Source: Bacillaceae bacterium IKA-2 (GTDB lineage: Bacteria; Bacillota; Bacilli; Bacillales; Anaerobacillaceae). Taken from it: DNA of 64,000 bases. The DNA lies in assembly GCA_031761875.1 (NCBI GenBank), contig CP134492.1, forward strand, positions 1,612,001-1,676,000, in the 5' to 3' direction. The translations under genes were made by a program, and so were the position numbers. Below the pieces are notes generated by a model. It was not told the origin of the DNA and did not search any database. It was given only the letters and a program-made list of their open reading frames with translations. Shown here piece after piece: positions 51,776 through 60,625 of this stretch (position 1 is the first letter of the stretch; each line of letters opens with the position of its first letter).

Positions 51776-52342
51776 ATGAAGGAAAACGAGTTAGAAAGCT
51801 TGAATAAAATTAGGTCTATGGCAGAAGAGTTAAGCCAATTACAAATAGAGCATTGGAAAACGTTTTCGCACTTGGGTGAATGGCAATTTTGGGTAGTAGT
51901 TATAATGTTAATTGCACCATTAATTGTGTTATTTATGAAAATTGATAGAAGTAAAATGCTACTCCTTGGTTTTTTTGGATTTAATTATCATGTTTGGTTT
52001 CAATATGTAAATGCTATTGGTATTAATTTCGGTTTGTGGGAATACCCCTATGAGATCGTGCCCTTTTTACCAAGTTTTGCGTTAGACGCTTCATTGGTTC
52101 CGATAAGTTTCATACTTTTATATCAATGGACGTTGAATCACAATAAAAATATTTACTTATATTCAATTCTTTTATCAGCATTTTTTGCTTTTATATTAAA
52201 ACCAGTTATGGTCACTTTCCATTTTTTCCATATGTATAAATTCGTCAATTATTTTTATCTTTTTTTATTTTATGTATTATTTTTCGTTGTATCTTTACTT
52301 ATTACAAAATTATTTTTATGGCTGCAGCAAAAAGAGAGATAG
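51776..52342 (+). CDS. CBO0543 family membrane protein
   Basis: 188 residues from the ATG at 51776 (GGGTGTGGAAGAA upstream; a GTG at 51767 is less likely). Five helices after a helical head (LNKIRSMAEELSQLQIEHWK). INFGLWEYPYEIVPFLPSFA is the family's central loop. Located just after a REP-bounded element. Confidence 0.7.
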   Translation: MKENELESLNKIRSMAEELSQLQIEHWKTFSHLGEWQFWVVVIMLIAPLIVLFMKIDRSKMLLLGFFGFNYHVWFQYVNAIGINFGLWEYPYEIVPFLPSFALDASLVPISFILLYQWTLNHNKNIYLYSILLSAFFAFILKPVMVTFHFFHMYKFVNYFYLFLFYVLFFVVSLLITKLFLWLQQKER

Positions 52343-52822
52343 TGAAAACCTTTTTCCATCAAGGAAAAGGGTTTCGACTATAAAGGGTTATAGGTGGGGC
52401 GCGATTCCAGATTTAATACAACAGGCACCTTGTCCCAGAAAAATGGTGGAAACTTTTCTGAATCGCATATGCAAATGAAGGGGTTAATCTTACGATTGGT
52501 AATGGTTGGTTGAAGGAGCCGCCAACAGCTGCGAACCGAATCGAACTTTCGAAGCATGCTTCTGAAAATAAACCTGTACATTGACTGTTTCTACATTTGT
52601 GTTGCAAACGGGAAGCTTCTTTTTTGCATTTAAAGGGCCAGATTACGTAGGAAGAGAAATTGTTTTTTTGTGAATTATTTTTAGATTTTTAATGAAAAAC
52701 TGTATTTATGTTAAGGTTATATGTCAGTTGAATATGTGTGACTACTTAAATACGTCGGTTTTTTTTATTCTATTTGGATACTATAAAACAGAATAGAATA
52801 ATACAAGACGAGGTGAATTTAC
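52343..52822. other. gap with single REP and decayed sequence
   Basis: A REP copy (ACAGGCACCTTGTCCC, 52422-52437) precedes about 150 bases of broken coding-like sequence (short frame GWLKEPPTAANRIELSKHAS near 52510), then an AT-rich promoter-like stretch. No intact gene. Confidence 0.45.
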
Positions 52823-53071
52823 ATGACCTCAAAGAGGCACAAAGTGTTCAATTTATCTGCGGTACTGATACCTTGGTTATCAATGTTATTTTTAGGAAAG
52901 CGTAGTATAAAACGTTATTCTGCATCGAGTGTTTTAATAGTTATTTTTGAAATGTTAAATCATTTGTATGGACGTAAAAGGAATTGGTGGAAGTTTTACG
53001 ATAAGCCAAAATCATTTATAAGGGATGAACTTCCTTTTAATGTAGGTCCTTACATGCATAACAAGGGATAG
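52823..53071 (+). pseudogene. CBO0543-like gene truncated by a REP sequence
   Basis: The N-terminal 75 residues are recognisable (VLIPWLSMLFLGKRSIKRYS; WWKFYDKPKSFIRDELPFNV), at most half of the usual protein. After PFNVGPYM the frame enters AACAAGGGATAGGCACAGGC, a REP-type sequence, and stops. Confidence 0.65.
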
Positions 53072-53207
53072 GCACAGGCACCTTTTTTTGAAGCGATCAC
53101 AAAATCAGGCACAGATCTACTTATAAAAGCTAATTAAATATTTTATTCAAAATGACTGTATTTGTCAACTCAAAAGCGGTCCACGAATCAGTTGAAAAAA
53201 GGTCCAC

Positions 53208-53954
53208 TTATTTAGTTGGTTTTAGCCATGACATTGTCTCTTCAAATCGGTGACTTACTTCTCGTGAAATATCTAAGATATGTGATTTGTGAGCAAGTCT
53301 ATCTACAATTGCACCAGTAAGCATCGGGTCTTTAAAAATCTCTTCCCAGCGATCAAAAGCCAAGTTTGTTGTTATGATTATTGATCCTTTATCGTTTCTA
53401 TTTGATAATAAATTAAATAGTATTTCACAACCAATTTTGTCAAATGATACGTATCCCAGTTCATCTAAAACGACAAGACTGTACTTTTCAAATTTGGTTT
53501 TATATTGCGATAGTTTGCTTTCACTCATTGCTTCTTTTAACTCTATTATTAAGTTAGGTACAGAGATAAACAATACACTTTTGCCTTCCAAACACGCCTT
53601 AATACCAAGCCCAATACTATAATGTGATTTCCCGCAGCCAGGAGATCCTATTAAGATTATATTTTCTTTATTTTCAATGAACTGCAACGTTTCTAGTTCT
53701 TCGAATTTCGGTATAAATTTCTTATGGTACTTACTCTTGTCGAAGTCTTCTAAGTACTTGTTAAGAGGGAATTTAGCCCTTCTGAGTCTATGTTTTAAAC
53801 CATTCTCAAGCCTTAGTTCTAATTCTCTTTCGAGTAGACGACTTATCAGCTCTCGGTGGGTCATGTTTGTATGGTTTGCTTCATCAAGAAGCATTTGATA
53901 ATTGGTTTTTATATAGGGTAATTTTAGTATATGGGCCATTTCTTGTATTTGCAT
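53208..53954 (-). CDS. istB: IS21 helper ATPase IstB (copy 2)
   Basis: 248 residues, identical to the product of 18547-19293, with Walker A at 103-110. Intact. Confidence 0.93.
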   Translation of the reverse strand: MQIQEMAHILKLPYIKTNYQMLLDEANHTNMTHRELISRLLERELELRLENGLKHRLRRAKFPLNKYLEDFDKSKYHKKFIPKFEELETLQFIENKENIILIGSPGCGKSHYSIGLGIKACLEGKSVLFISVPNLIIELKEAMSESKLSQYKTKFEKYSLVVLDELGYVSFDKIGCEILFNLLSNRNDKGSIIITTNLAFDRWEEIFKDPMLTGAIVDRLAHKSHILDISREVSHRFEETMSWLKPTK

Positions 53955-54635
53955 TTATTCCACCTCCGAGAAACATAATTCGTTATATCTAGATACTTGC
54001 CTTGTAGCGATGTTGCTAAGTGCAGTTTTATCTATGTGCATAGATGGAATAATATCGATATGAGATTTATTGTATGTTTCTAGAATCAATAGTATTTCTT
54101 CGATTGGTTTATCATCATTTTCTTGAATGATCTCTATGAATTTTTTCTTGTTTCTGCTAAAATTAGTATCATAGATGGCTTTTAACCTTGGTATGCTTTT
54201 TAGAGCGTGGGAGTTCTTGATTGCACCTGGTTTTTTGTTTAATGAGTTTAAGTAATGTTTAATTTTAATACTTATCTCGTTAGTACCATCTATTTTTTTG
54301 TGTTCACAAACGAGTATGTTGTTTGAATAAAAGCCTATTGTGTCGTAATATTTCTTGATTGTTATTAAGCGTCCTACAAGATACTCCGGTACTGAATAGT
54401 GGTTGTTATCAACTCGTACAAAACTATATTTATTTGGTTTTTGCACTGTAACTGTTGCAAGATCAAGCTTTGGTTTTGTAGGTTGAAGATGTTTTATTTC
54501 TTCAGAAATAGTGCTGTCTTTATTGAGTTCTATCAATATAGTATTCAAGTATTCACGTGCATCATCGAATGTCTTAAACTTATAAGTTAACGCAAATGCT
54601 TTGTTCCTAATTATCTTCACGCTGCCCTCCACATG
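53955..54635 (-). pseudogene. istA: IS21 IstA, C-terminal part (copy 2)
   Basis: Identical to the C-terminal part in copy 1. In this copy it is joined to the 5' (ritA-side) end of the RIT rather than to the ritC side. Confidence 0.85.
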
Positions 54636-54678
54636 ACCCTTCTAATGTAAAGCTTTGCATTAGAAGGGTAATGAAAAG
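54636..54678 (+). promoter_or_regulatory. RIT junction on the istA C-terminal side (copy 2)
   Basis: In order: ACCCTTCT (54636-54643), AATGTAAAG (54644-54652), CTTTGCATT (54653-54661), AGAAGGGT (54662-54669), AATGAAAAG (54670-54678). The 18-bp palindrome keeps its plus-strand reading, so relative to istA it is flipped with respect to copy 1, as is the RIT. Confidence 0.7.
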
Positions 54679-54809
54679 TATATGATAATGTAAAGTAAGG
54701 CTGTTAGATAACTATAAACAAAGTGATTCTAGTTGTTTTACTTTACATTTTCAATGGCTATATTTAATATAGGCGAGGTCGCCTACGTTAAATATAGGAG
54801 GTTATGATT

Positions 54810-56057
54810 ATGGAACAAAAATATCAAACATTTGAACAACTGTCCTCAGAAGTAGTTAAATCCCTTCGGGATATGTCCTATTCCGAATCAAGGATAAGCC
54901 AATATCGTTCCGCGTGGCAAAAACTGGCTACTTTTATGGAAAACAATCAGATTGAGTATTATTCAGCGTCAGTAGGTGGAGCATTTATAGCTGACTTTAT
55001 TGGTACTGGGAAATACGAGGAATTTAGCCATTGGGAAAAGAGCATAATCCGGTGTGTGGATGTTCTAACTGAATTTCAGTCTACAGGAACGTTCCAATAC
55101 AGAAGGGCAAAGAAATCCTACCAATTTTATGGTTGCATCGGTAATCCTATGGTGGATTTCCTTAATCACCGAAAATCTTTGGGTATTACAGAAAATACGC
55201 TTGGTCATTACCGATTAAATCTTCATCGCTTTCTTAGTTTTTTTAATGAAGAAGGAGTCATGGAAACCGAAGCAATTAAAAAACAACACATTTTAGGATT
55301 TGTGAATCAGCTTGGTTTTTATACACCTGCAACGCGCCACAGCATGCTTACCACTTTACGTGGGTTTATGAGATATCTACATGACAATGGGTATACAGGG
55401 ATTGACTTTTCATACCTAATTCCAAAAGACAATTACAAGAAGCAATGTAAACTACCCACGACATATACGAAAAATGAAGTTGAATCATTAATCAATACTG
55501 TTGACAGAAGTAGCCCAAAAGGGAAGCGTGATGCTGCTATGATACTATTGGCTGCACGATTGGGATTGAGGGCTTCTGACATCTGTCTGTTGAAGTTTGA
55601 AAACATACACTGGGAAAAGAATACAATTACACTTGTTCAACAAAAGACTAAAAATAAGATTGAGCATCCACTTTTAATAGAAATAGGAGAGGCTATTATC
55701 GATTATCTGAAGTATGGACGGCCTAAATCTGATCTTCCTTATGTCTTCCTACATGCAATCCCGCCATATAACTGCCTAAATAGATCGACTTTGCATAGCA
55801 TTGTTACTTTTTATCTCCGTCGTGCTGGCATTAAAAACATAACAGAAAAGAAACATGGTCCTCATGCTTTGAGGCACAGTCTTGCTGGGCAACTACTGGA
55901 ACAAAAAATACCCATCCATGTTATATCAGAAGTGCTAGGTCACAAGAATACCGAAAGCACAAAAACTTATTTACGAATAGACTTAACATCTTTGAGCCAA
56001 TGCGCATTAGATGTTCCACTCTTAAAAACGCCATTTTATGCCAAGGAGGTGGAATGA
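54810..56057 (+). CDS. ritA: RIT tyrosine recombinase A (copy 2)
   Basis: 415 residues, identical to the copy at 14506. All catalytic residues are present. Confidence 0.92.
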   Translation: MEQKYQTFEQLSSEVVKSLRDMSYSESRISQYRSAWQKLATFMENNQIEYYSASVGGAFIADFIGTGKYEEFSHWEKSIIRCVDVLTEFQSTGTFQYRRAKKSYQFYGCIGNPMVDFLNHRKSLGITENTLGHYRLNLHRFLSFFNEEGVMETEAIKKQHILGFVNQLGFYTPATRHSMLTTLRGFMRYLHDNGYTGIDFSYLIPKDNYKKQCKLPTTYTKNEVESLINTVDRSSPKGKRDAAMILLAARLGLRASDICLLKFENIHWEKNTITLVQQKTKNKIEHPLLIEIGEAIIDYLKYGRPKSDLPYVFLHAIPPYNCLNRSTLHSIVTFYLRRAGIKNITEKKHGPHALRHSLAGQLLEQKIPIHVISEVLGHKNTESTKTYLRIDLTSLSQCALDVPLLKTPFYAKEVE

Positions 56058-57028
56058 TGCCGAACTATTGTGGTATTTATGCTGGTTTAATCGAACAGTA
56101 CATTGATTTCAAAAGAAACCTCGGTTACAAGTTTGTTGATGCCACTTACACACTTTCGTTATTTGACAGATTTACAATAGATAATGCCGTATTAAAACTC
56201 GGTCTATCAAAGGAGATTGTTGATAAATGGAGTGAGAAGCGTCCAAATGAATCAGACAAGACACGTTATGCGAGGATTCATTATATTGCAAAATTTTCCG
56301 CCTATTTAAATGATATGGGATATCCATCACATATACCGAGATTGCCTAAAAAGTACAGCAGTACGTTTGTACCACATATTTTCTCGAAAAAGGAAGTGAA
56401 TGCATTCTTCGATGCATGTGATACGCTTAAAGTTAATAGACGATTTGAAACAACTGTGTATGTACTCCCCGCTTTATTTAGAATGCTATATGGCTGTGGC
56501 ATCCGTATCAGCGAAGCGTTATCCCTAACATGTAAGGATGTTGATCTTGATGCAAAAAATATTATTGTCAGGGAAACGAAAAACGGCAAAGACCGAATAC
56601 TCCCATTATCTGAAACACTAACTGAGGTGTGTATTCAATATAGGAATGTTCGTCCCGGCAAATATGAACCGAAAGGTTATTTTTTTATCAAGAACAATGG
56701 GCAAAAATGTAATGCCAAGGCAATATATGAATGGTTCAGAAAAATACTCTGGAATGCAGGAATTCCACATGGTGGGAAGGGTTTTGGCCCAAGAATGCAT
56801 GACTTTCGTCACACTTTCAGTGTACACTCTCTTGTGAAAATGTCAGAAGCTGGGCTAGATTTATACTACTCACTCCCAATATTATCAAAATATCTTGGGC
56901 ATCAGTCATTAGAGGCTACAGATAAGTATGTAAGGCTAACATCTGACATGTACCCTGATTTAATTAGAGAAGTAGATAACGTTTGTGCCTATGTATTTCC
57001 GGAGGTTGACCATTATGAAGCCGACTGA
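56054..57028 (+). CDS. ritB: RIT tyrosine recombinase B (copy 2)
   Basis: 324 residues, identical to the copy at 15750, overlapping ritA by 4 bases. Confidence 0.92.
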   Translation: MMPNYCGIYAGLIEQYIDFKRNLGYKFVDATYTLSLFDRFTIDNAVLKLGLSKEIVDKWSEKRPNESDKTRYARIHYIAKFSAYLNDMGYPSHIPRLPKKYSSTFVPHIFSKKEVNAFFDACDTLKVNRRFETTVYVLPALFRMLYGCGIRISEALSLTCKDVDLDAKNIIVRETKNGKDRILPLSETLTEVCIQYRNVRPGKYEPKGYFFIKNNGQKCNAKAIYEWFRKILWNAGIPHGGKGFGPRMHDFRHTFSVHSLVKMSEAGLDLYYSLPILSKYLGHQSLEATDKYVRLTSDMYPDLIREVDNVCAYVFPEVDHYEAD

Positions 57029-58034
57029 TTTCTCTCGCTATCTGACAGGATTTCTTACAAAATACCTGCCAGGAGAAATGGGGTTCAGTATAAATACGAT
57101 TGCCTCTTATAGAGACACATTTGTACTTTTCCTTACATTTATCAAGGATAAAAAAGGAATAAAAACAAATTCTCTGACGCTGGGCATGATTAATAAGGAA
57201 ATGGTTATTCACTTTCTTGACTGGATAGAAACAGAGCGTGGCTGTAGTACAGCCACAAGGAACGTCCGCCTTGCGGCATTACACTCTTTCTTCCAATATC
57301 TCCAGTATCAGAGCCCCGATAATCTTTTGGAATGGCAGAGAATCCTTGGAATCCGGGTTAAGAAAACAGAAACAAAATCAATCAGTTACCTAACGCTTAA
57401 TGGGATCAGACTACTTTTGGAAATGCCTGATCAGTCAACTAAAATAGGACGAAGAGATCTTGCTCTTTTGTCAATTATGTATGAAAGCGGTGGAAGAGTA
57501 CAGGAAATCATTGACCTCACTCCGTCACAAGTACGTTTTGACAGACCATGTACTGTAAAGTTAATTGGTAAGGGGAATAAAGCCCGGATAGTCCCTCTGA
57601 TGGATGCTCCGTTAGATTTATTAAATCGATATATGGATGAGCAGGGGCTGTTAAGTTTGTCAGCAAACATGTACCCATTGTTCTGTAACAAAAGAGGAGA
57701 AAAACTGACCCGGGCAGGGGTGAATTACATACTAGATAAATATGCACGCAAGGCTCGTATTAAAGATCAAATATTAATCCCAGAACGATTTAGCTGTCAT
57801 TGTCTGAGACATTCAAAAGCTATGCACTTACTCCAAGCAGGAGTTAATCTCATATACATCCGTGATATACTAGGTCACCGTTCTGTCCAAACAACTGAAA
57901 TTTACGCTAAGGTAGATTCAAAACAAAAAAGAGAAGCAATTGAAAAAGCATATACAGATGTTGTACCAAAAGGTGCACCTTCTTGGCAAAAAAGTGGAGA
58001 TTTATTGGAATGGCTAAAAAGATTTGATAAATAA
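57015..58034 (+). CDS. ritC: RIT tyrosine recombinase C (copy 2)
   Basis: 339 residues, identical to the copy at 16711, overlapping ritB by 14 bases. Confidence 0.92.
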   Translation: MKPTDFSRYLTGFLTKYLPGEMGFSINTIASYRDTFVLFLTFIKDKKGIKTNSLTLGMINKEMVIHFLDWIETERGCSTATRNVRLAALHSFFQYLQYQSPDNLLEWQRILGIRVKKTETKSISYLTLNGIRLLLEMPDQSTKIGRRDLALLSIMYESGGRVQEIIDLTPSQVRFDRPCTVKLIGKGNKARIVPLMDAPLDLLNRYMDEQGLLSLSANMYPLFCNKRGEKLTRAGVNYILDKYARKARIKDQILIPERFSCHCLRHSKAMHLLQAGVNLIYIRDILGHRSVQTTEIYAKVDSKQKREAIEKAYTDVVPKGAPSWQKSGDLLEWLKRFDK

Positions 58035-58135
58035 AATAGTGTTTGCGTTGCAGATAATGTAAAGTAAAACAGCGAGGGATCCTTTACTTACGGTTATTTA
58101 ACAGCCTTACTTTACATTATCATATACTTTTCATT

Positions 58136-58960
58136 ACCCTTCTCGTTTCCACTGAAACAATTAGTGACGTTGATATCGAATCCGTAGTAGAGTGACAATT
58201 TTAGCAAATTCTCATTGAGGACTTTTTCAGTTTTACCTATGAATTTTGATACTACATTTCTCATATTGTCGTACACAATCTCTGAATAAACGCCACCTAA
58301 CATATCGAAGAAACGCACATGAGAATCCATAAAGACGTCTTGCTTTTGATTCTTATATAAATACGCCCATCTGAAATCAGCAGCTGGTGAAGATAGTACA
58401 GCTAGATGATAGGTATTGATCTCCCCGTTTATTTCTAACTTCACTTCGCCAAAATCATATTCAAGTCTTTGCCCTAAATCATATGATTGTTTAATAAAGC
58501 ATTCCTTAGGTTTGTTTCTTTTTTCTCTGATTTTATTTGTAATAGTTGTATATCCAATATCAAACTTTTCATTGACTAGCATTTGGTGAATTTGCAAATT
58601 AGTCAGCTGTTGTTTATGTCGACCTAACTCTTTACACTTTTCAGATTCACTCTCTAGGATTTCGTCTAATCTGGTATCGATTTCTGCTGTGTACTTTCTT
58701 GGCTTTCTATTTTGAGCATTATACTTTGGTGCCTCGCATATTTTTTCTTGTACTTCTTGTACTTCTTTTTTATTAACGTCTAAGGCATTCAACAGAGTAT
58801 TGTTCTTCTGGTACTCATTCCAATAGATTGCGACTGTTTTCCGATTGATGTTTAAAAGCTTGGCAGCTTTTCTATTGGATACACCTTGCTGCTTTAGTTT
58901 TATTATTGCATGTTTGTCCATTATCTCAATCACTCCATCCCACCCCTTTACTGCCATCAT
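58136..58960 (-). pseudogene. istA: IS21 IstA, N-terminal part (copy 2)
   Basis: Identical to 13541-14365. The break is again after GNEKG, at core AGAAGGGT, and joins the ritC-side end of the RIT. Confidence 0.88.
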
Positions 58961-59076
58961 AACAGTAAGAGATTAGTGTTAAAGTACTGGACCGTTTTTC
59001 AATTGATATTATTCTATTAATGGGCCACTTTTAGAGTATCATAAACATTATTAATGATGATGATAGGATGATACGA

Positions 59077-59350
59077 GGGGACGGTTCTCTTGTTTCATAA
59101 TATCACTTTGTAATTTTAAGGAGTTCCTATGGGTGAAATATTGCTGTAGGACTTTTTTTATTTTCTCTAACTTGTTCATTCTAATATCCCGAAATTTTTT
59201 TCTCGAGAACGGTACTTGTCAAGATAATTGCCGCTTTTTCCTTTTTAATAGGATAATTGATTTGTTGTGCAGGGGTTAAGAAGAAGTCTCTCTAGAAATT
59301 AAACTTTTATCTGATGTTAGCGGAAACGTGAGAACCGTCCCCGCGTTTCA
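59077..59350 (+). repeat. MITE-like element, GGGGACGGTTCTC family, copy 1
   Basis: 274 bp between GGGGACGGTTCTC and GAGAACCGTCCCC, each followed or preceded by TGTTTC/GCGTTTC. No gene inside. Compare copies at 62064 and 63644. Confidence 0.75.
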
Positions 59351-59691
59351 GGCAAACCTAGAAAAAGTACGCGACCTAATTTATTTAAGATGATAAACTT
59401 CAAAAAAAATTATCTCCGGTGATGTCAATGCCATTATTAGCATCAAGTCTTATAGCCGGTGGATTATCAACATCTGCCCAAGAAGATGTCTATGATAAAA
59501 CAAAATTGGGTCATACTATTCAATCCTCAGTAAATCACGGAGATACAGTTTCTACACTCGCTAAGAGTTTACCAGGTTCACCAGAAAAAGGGATGATGAT
59601 AAGATCAATAGCTAAAACAAAAGAATATCGTCAAACGCAAAAAGCAATAGCAGAACGTACTTTTTCGATTACTTATTTAACATTACCATAA
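59351..59691 (+). pseudogene. decayed copy of the acidic repeat protein gene
   Basis: CTAGAAAAAGTACGCGACC and the following 300 bases parallel the start of the gene at 60626, but the original ATG and frame are damaged. A frame from 59419 still encodes LLASSLIAGGLSTSAQEDVY and NHGDTVSTLAKSLPGSPEKG, then ends without the acidic repeats. Confidence 0.7.
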
Positions 59692-59903
59692 TTTGTAATT
59701 TTTACACTAAAAAAAAGCATCTGACCCATTACTTAAAGCATAACCGCATCGGCGGTCAGTCACTTTTTTTCTAAATCATCTCAAAGTTTTAACAGTTAGT
59801 TAAAAAAACTTCTTATCTTGATAACAATTTGGTAACAATTTTCCTTTATATTTAAGGGAGTCCAAAAGGACAATTCGTAAGAGTCAGAGAAGGGGTATTA
59901 AAA

Positions 59904-60239
59904 ATGAAAAAGAAATTCGTGTTAACTTTATCAAGTATATTATTATCTATAGGATTATTAGTGGGGTGTTCGAGTGCCGAGGAACCAGGATTTGAAGATG
60001 ATCCAATCCAAAATGAAAATCCCGAACAAAATGAAACGGAGTTTGATCCTGCAGGAAATGAAAATGATATGAACGAAGGTATGAACGAAGGTATGAACGA
60101 AGGTATGAACGAAGGTATGAACGAAGGTATGGATGGAGAAATGAACGGAGAAATGGATGGAGAAATGAACGGAGAAATGAACGGAGAAATGAATGGCGAG
60201 ATTTTAAATGAAGATCAAGATGAAACAGAACAACCATAA
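59904..60239 (+). CDS. lipoprotein with Met/Gly/acidic tandem repeats
   Basis: 111 residues; lipobox LLVGC (Cys about 22). After an acidic linker the second half is a tetrapeptide array: NEGM repeated five times, then variants of (N/D)GEM seven times. The DNA is a 12-base tandem repeat, so copy number may vary. Regular methionines every fourth residue could bind Cu(I)/Ag(I), but this is a guess. GAGAAGGGGTATTAAAA precedes the ATG. Confidence 0.75.
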   Translation: MKKKFVLTLSSILLSIGLLVGCSSAEEPGFEDDPIQNENPEQNETEFDPAGNENDMNEGMNEGMNEGMNEGMNEGMDGEMNGEMDGEMNGEMNGEMNGEILNEDQDETEQP

Positions 60240-60267
60240 GAATTAATTTCATAACAGTAAGTTAATT

Positions 60268-60311
60268 GACTGATTTCTCACTATCTATTGAAGTGGGGAG
60301 TCAGTTTTTTT
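60268..60311 (+). terminator. terminator of the Met-repeat lipoprotein gene
   Basis: ACTGATTTCTCACT pairs with AGTGGGGAGTCAGT, with a few mismatches, and is followed by nine T. Confidence 0.65.
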
Positions 60312-60544
60312 TTGTGATAATACGGTGTTAAATGCAATAGCTAGTTCTTTTTAATAATTGTGGAAAAAATGTTAATACAACCATAATAAATTGTTCTTAT
60401 TACGATCATAGTTAGGTCATATTTTTATTTTATAGTAAGAACAAGCAGTTAAAAGAGCTGCTAAAAATGTTGGGAAAGGTGCTGTTAGCCGATAACAACT
60501 TTACAGTTTTACCTACTTAGTAACATTTGGTAATGCTTATTATT
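60312..60544. other. gap upstream of the acidic repeat protein
   Basis: About 230 AT-rich bases without a gene; presumably holds the promoter of the gene at 60626. No clear motif. Confidence 0.4.
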
Positions 60545-60612
60545 TATTTATGAACATAAAACATTATTTATTTAAGAACATAAAACATTATTTATTTAAG
60601 AACATAAAACGA
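60545..60612 (+). repeat. 24-bp tandem direct repeat in the leader
   Basis: ATTTATTTAAGAACATAAAA and close variants occur three times in a row, ending at the ribosome site GAGGAGG. It would lie in the 5' untranslated region and may affect translation or be slippage-prone. Confidence 0.65.
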
Positions 60613-60625
60613 GGAGGAAAAAAAT

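Larger units (their letters stand above)
54644..58135 (+). mobile_element. RIT element, copy 2, inverted relative to its IS21 host
   Basis: Same 3466-bp body as copy 1 (54670-58135 here), but with the three genes running opposite to istA and istB. Its right arm CTTTTCATT (58127-58135) meets core ACCCTTCT (58136-58143) and the istA N-terminal part. Confidence 0.9.
53157..59047 (-). mobile_element. IS21-family element carrying a RIT element (copy 2)
   Basis: 5891 bp, the same length as copy 1 and opposite in orientation, with the same end sequences. The flanking pentamers differ (ATGAC on the left, TTATT on the right), so no target duplication is seen here. Encoded proteins are identical to those of copy 1. 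Confidence 0.92.

Noticed and set aside
13454-59047. The two IS21::RIT copies as ends of one composite transposon of about 45 kb
   Set aside because: Copy 1 has its own perfect target duplication, and the interior contains a mix of unrelated loci; nothing indicates mobilisation as a unit.
59947-60252. Minus-strand frame of repeated Leu-Arg-Ser
   Set aside because: Shadow of the 12-base tandem repeat in the Met-repeat lipoprotein gene.
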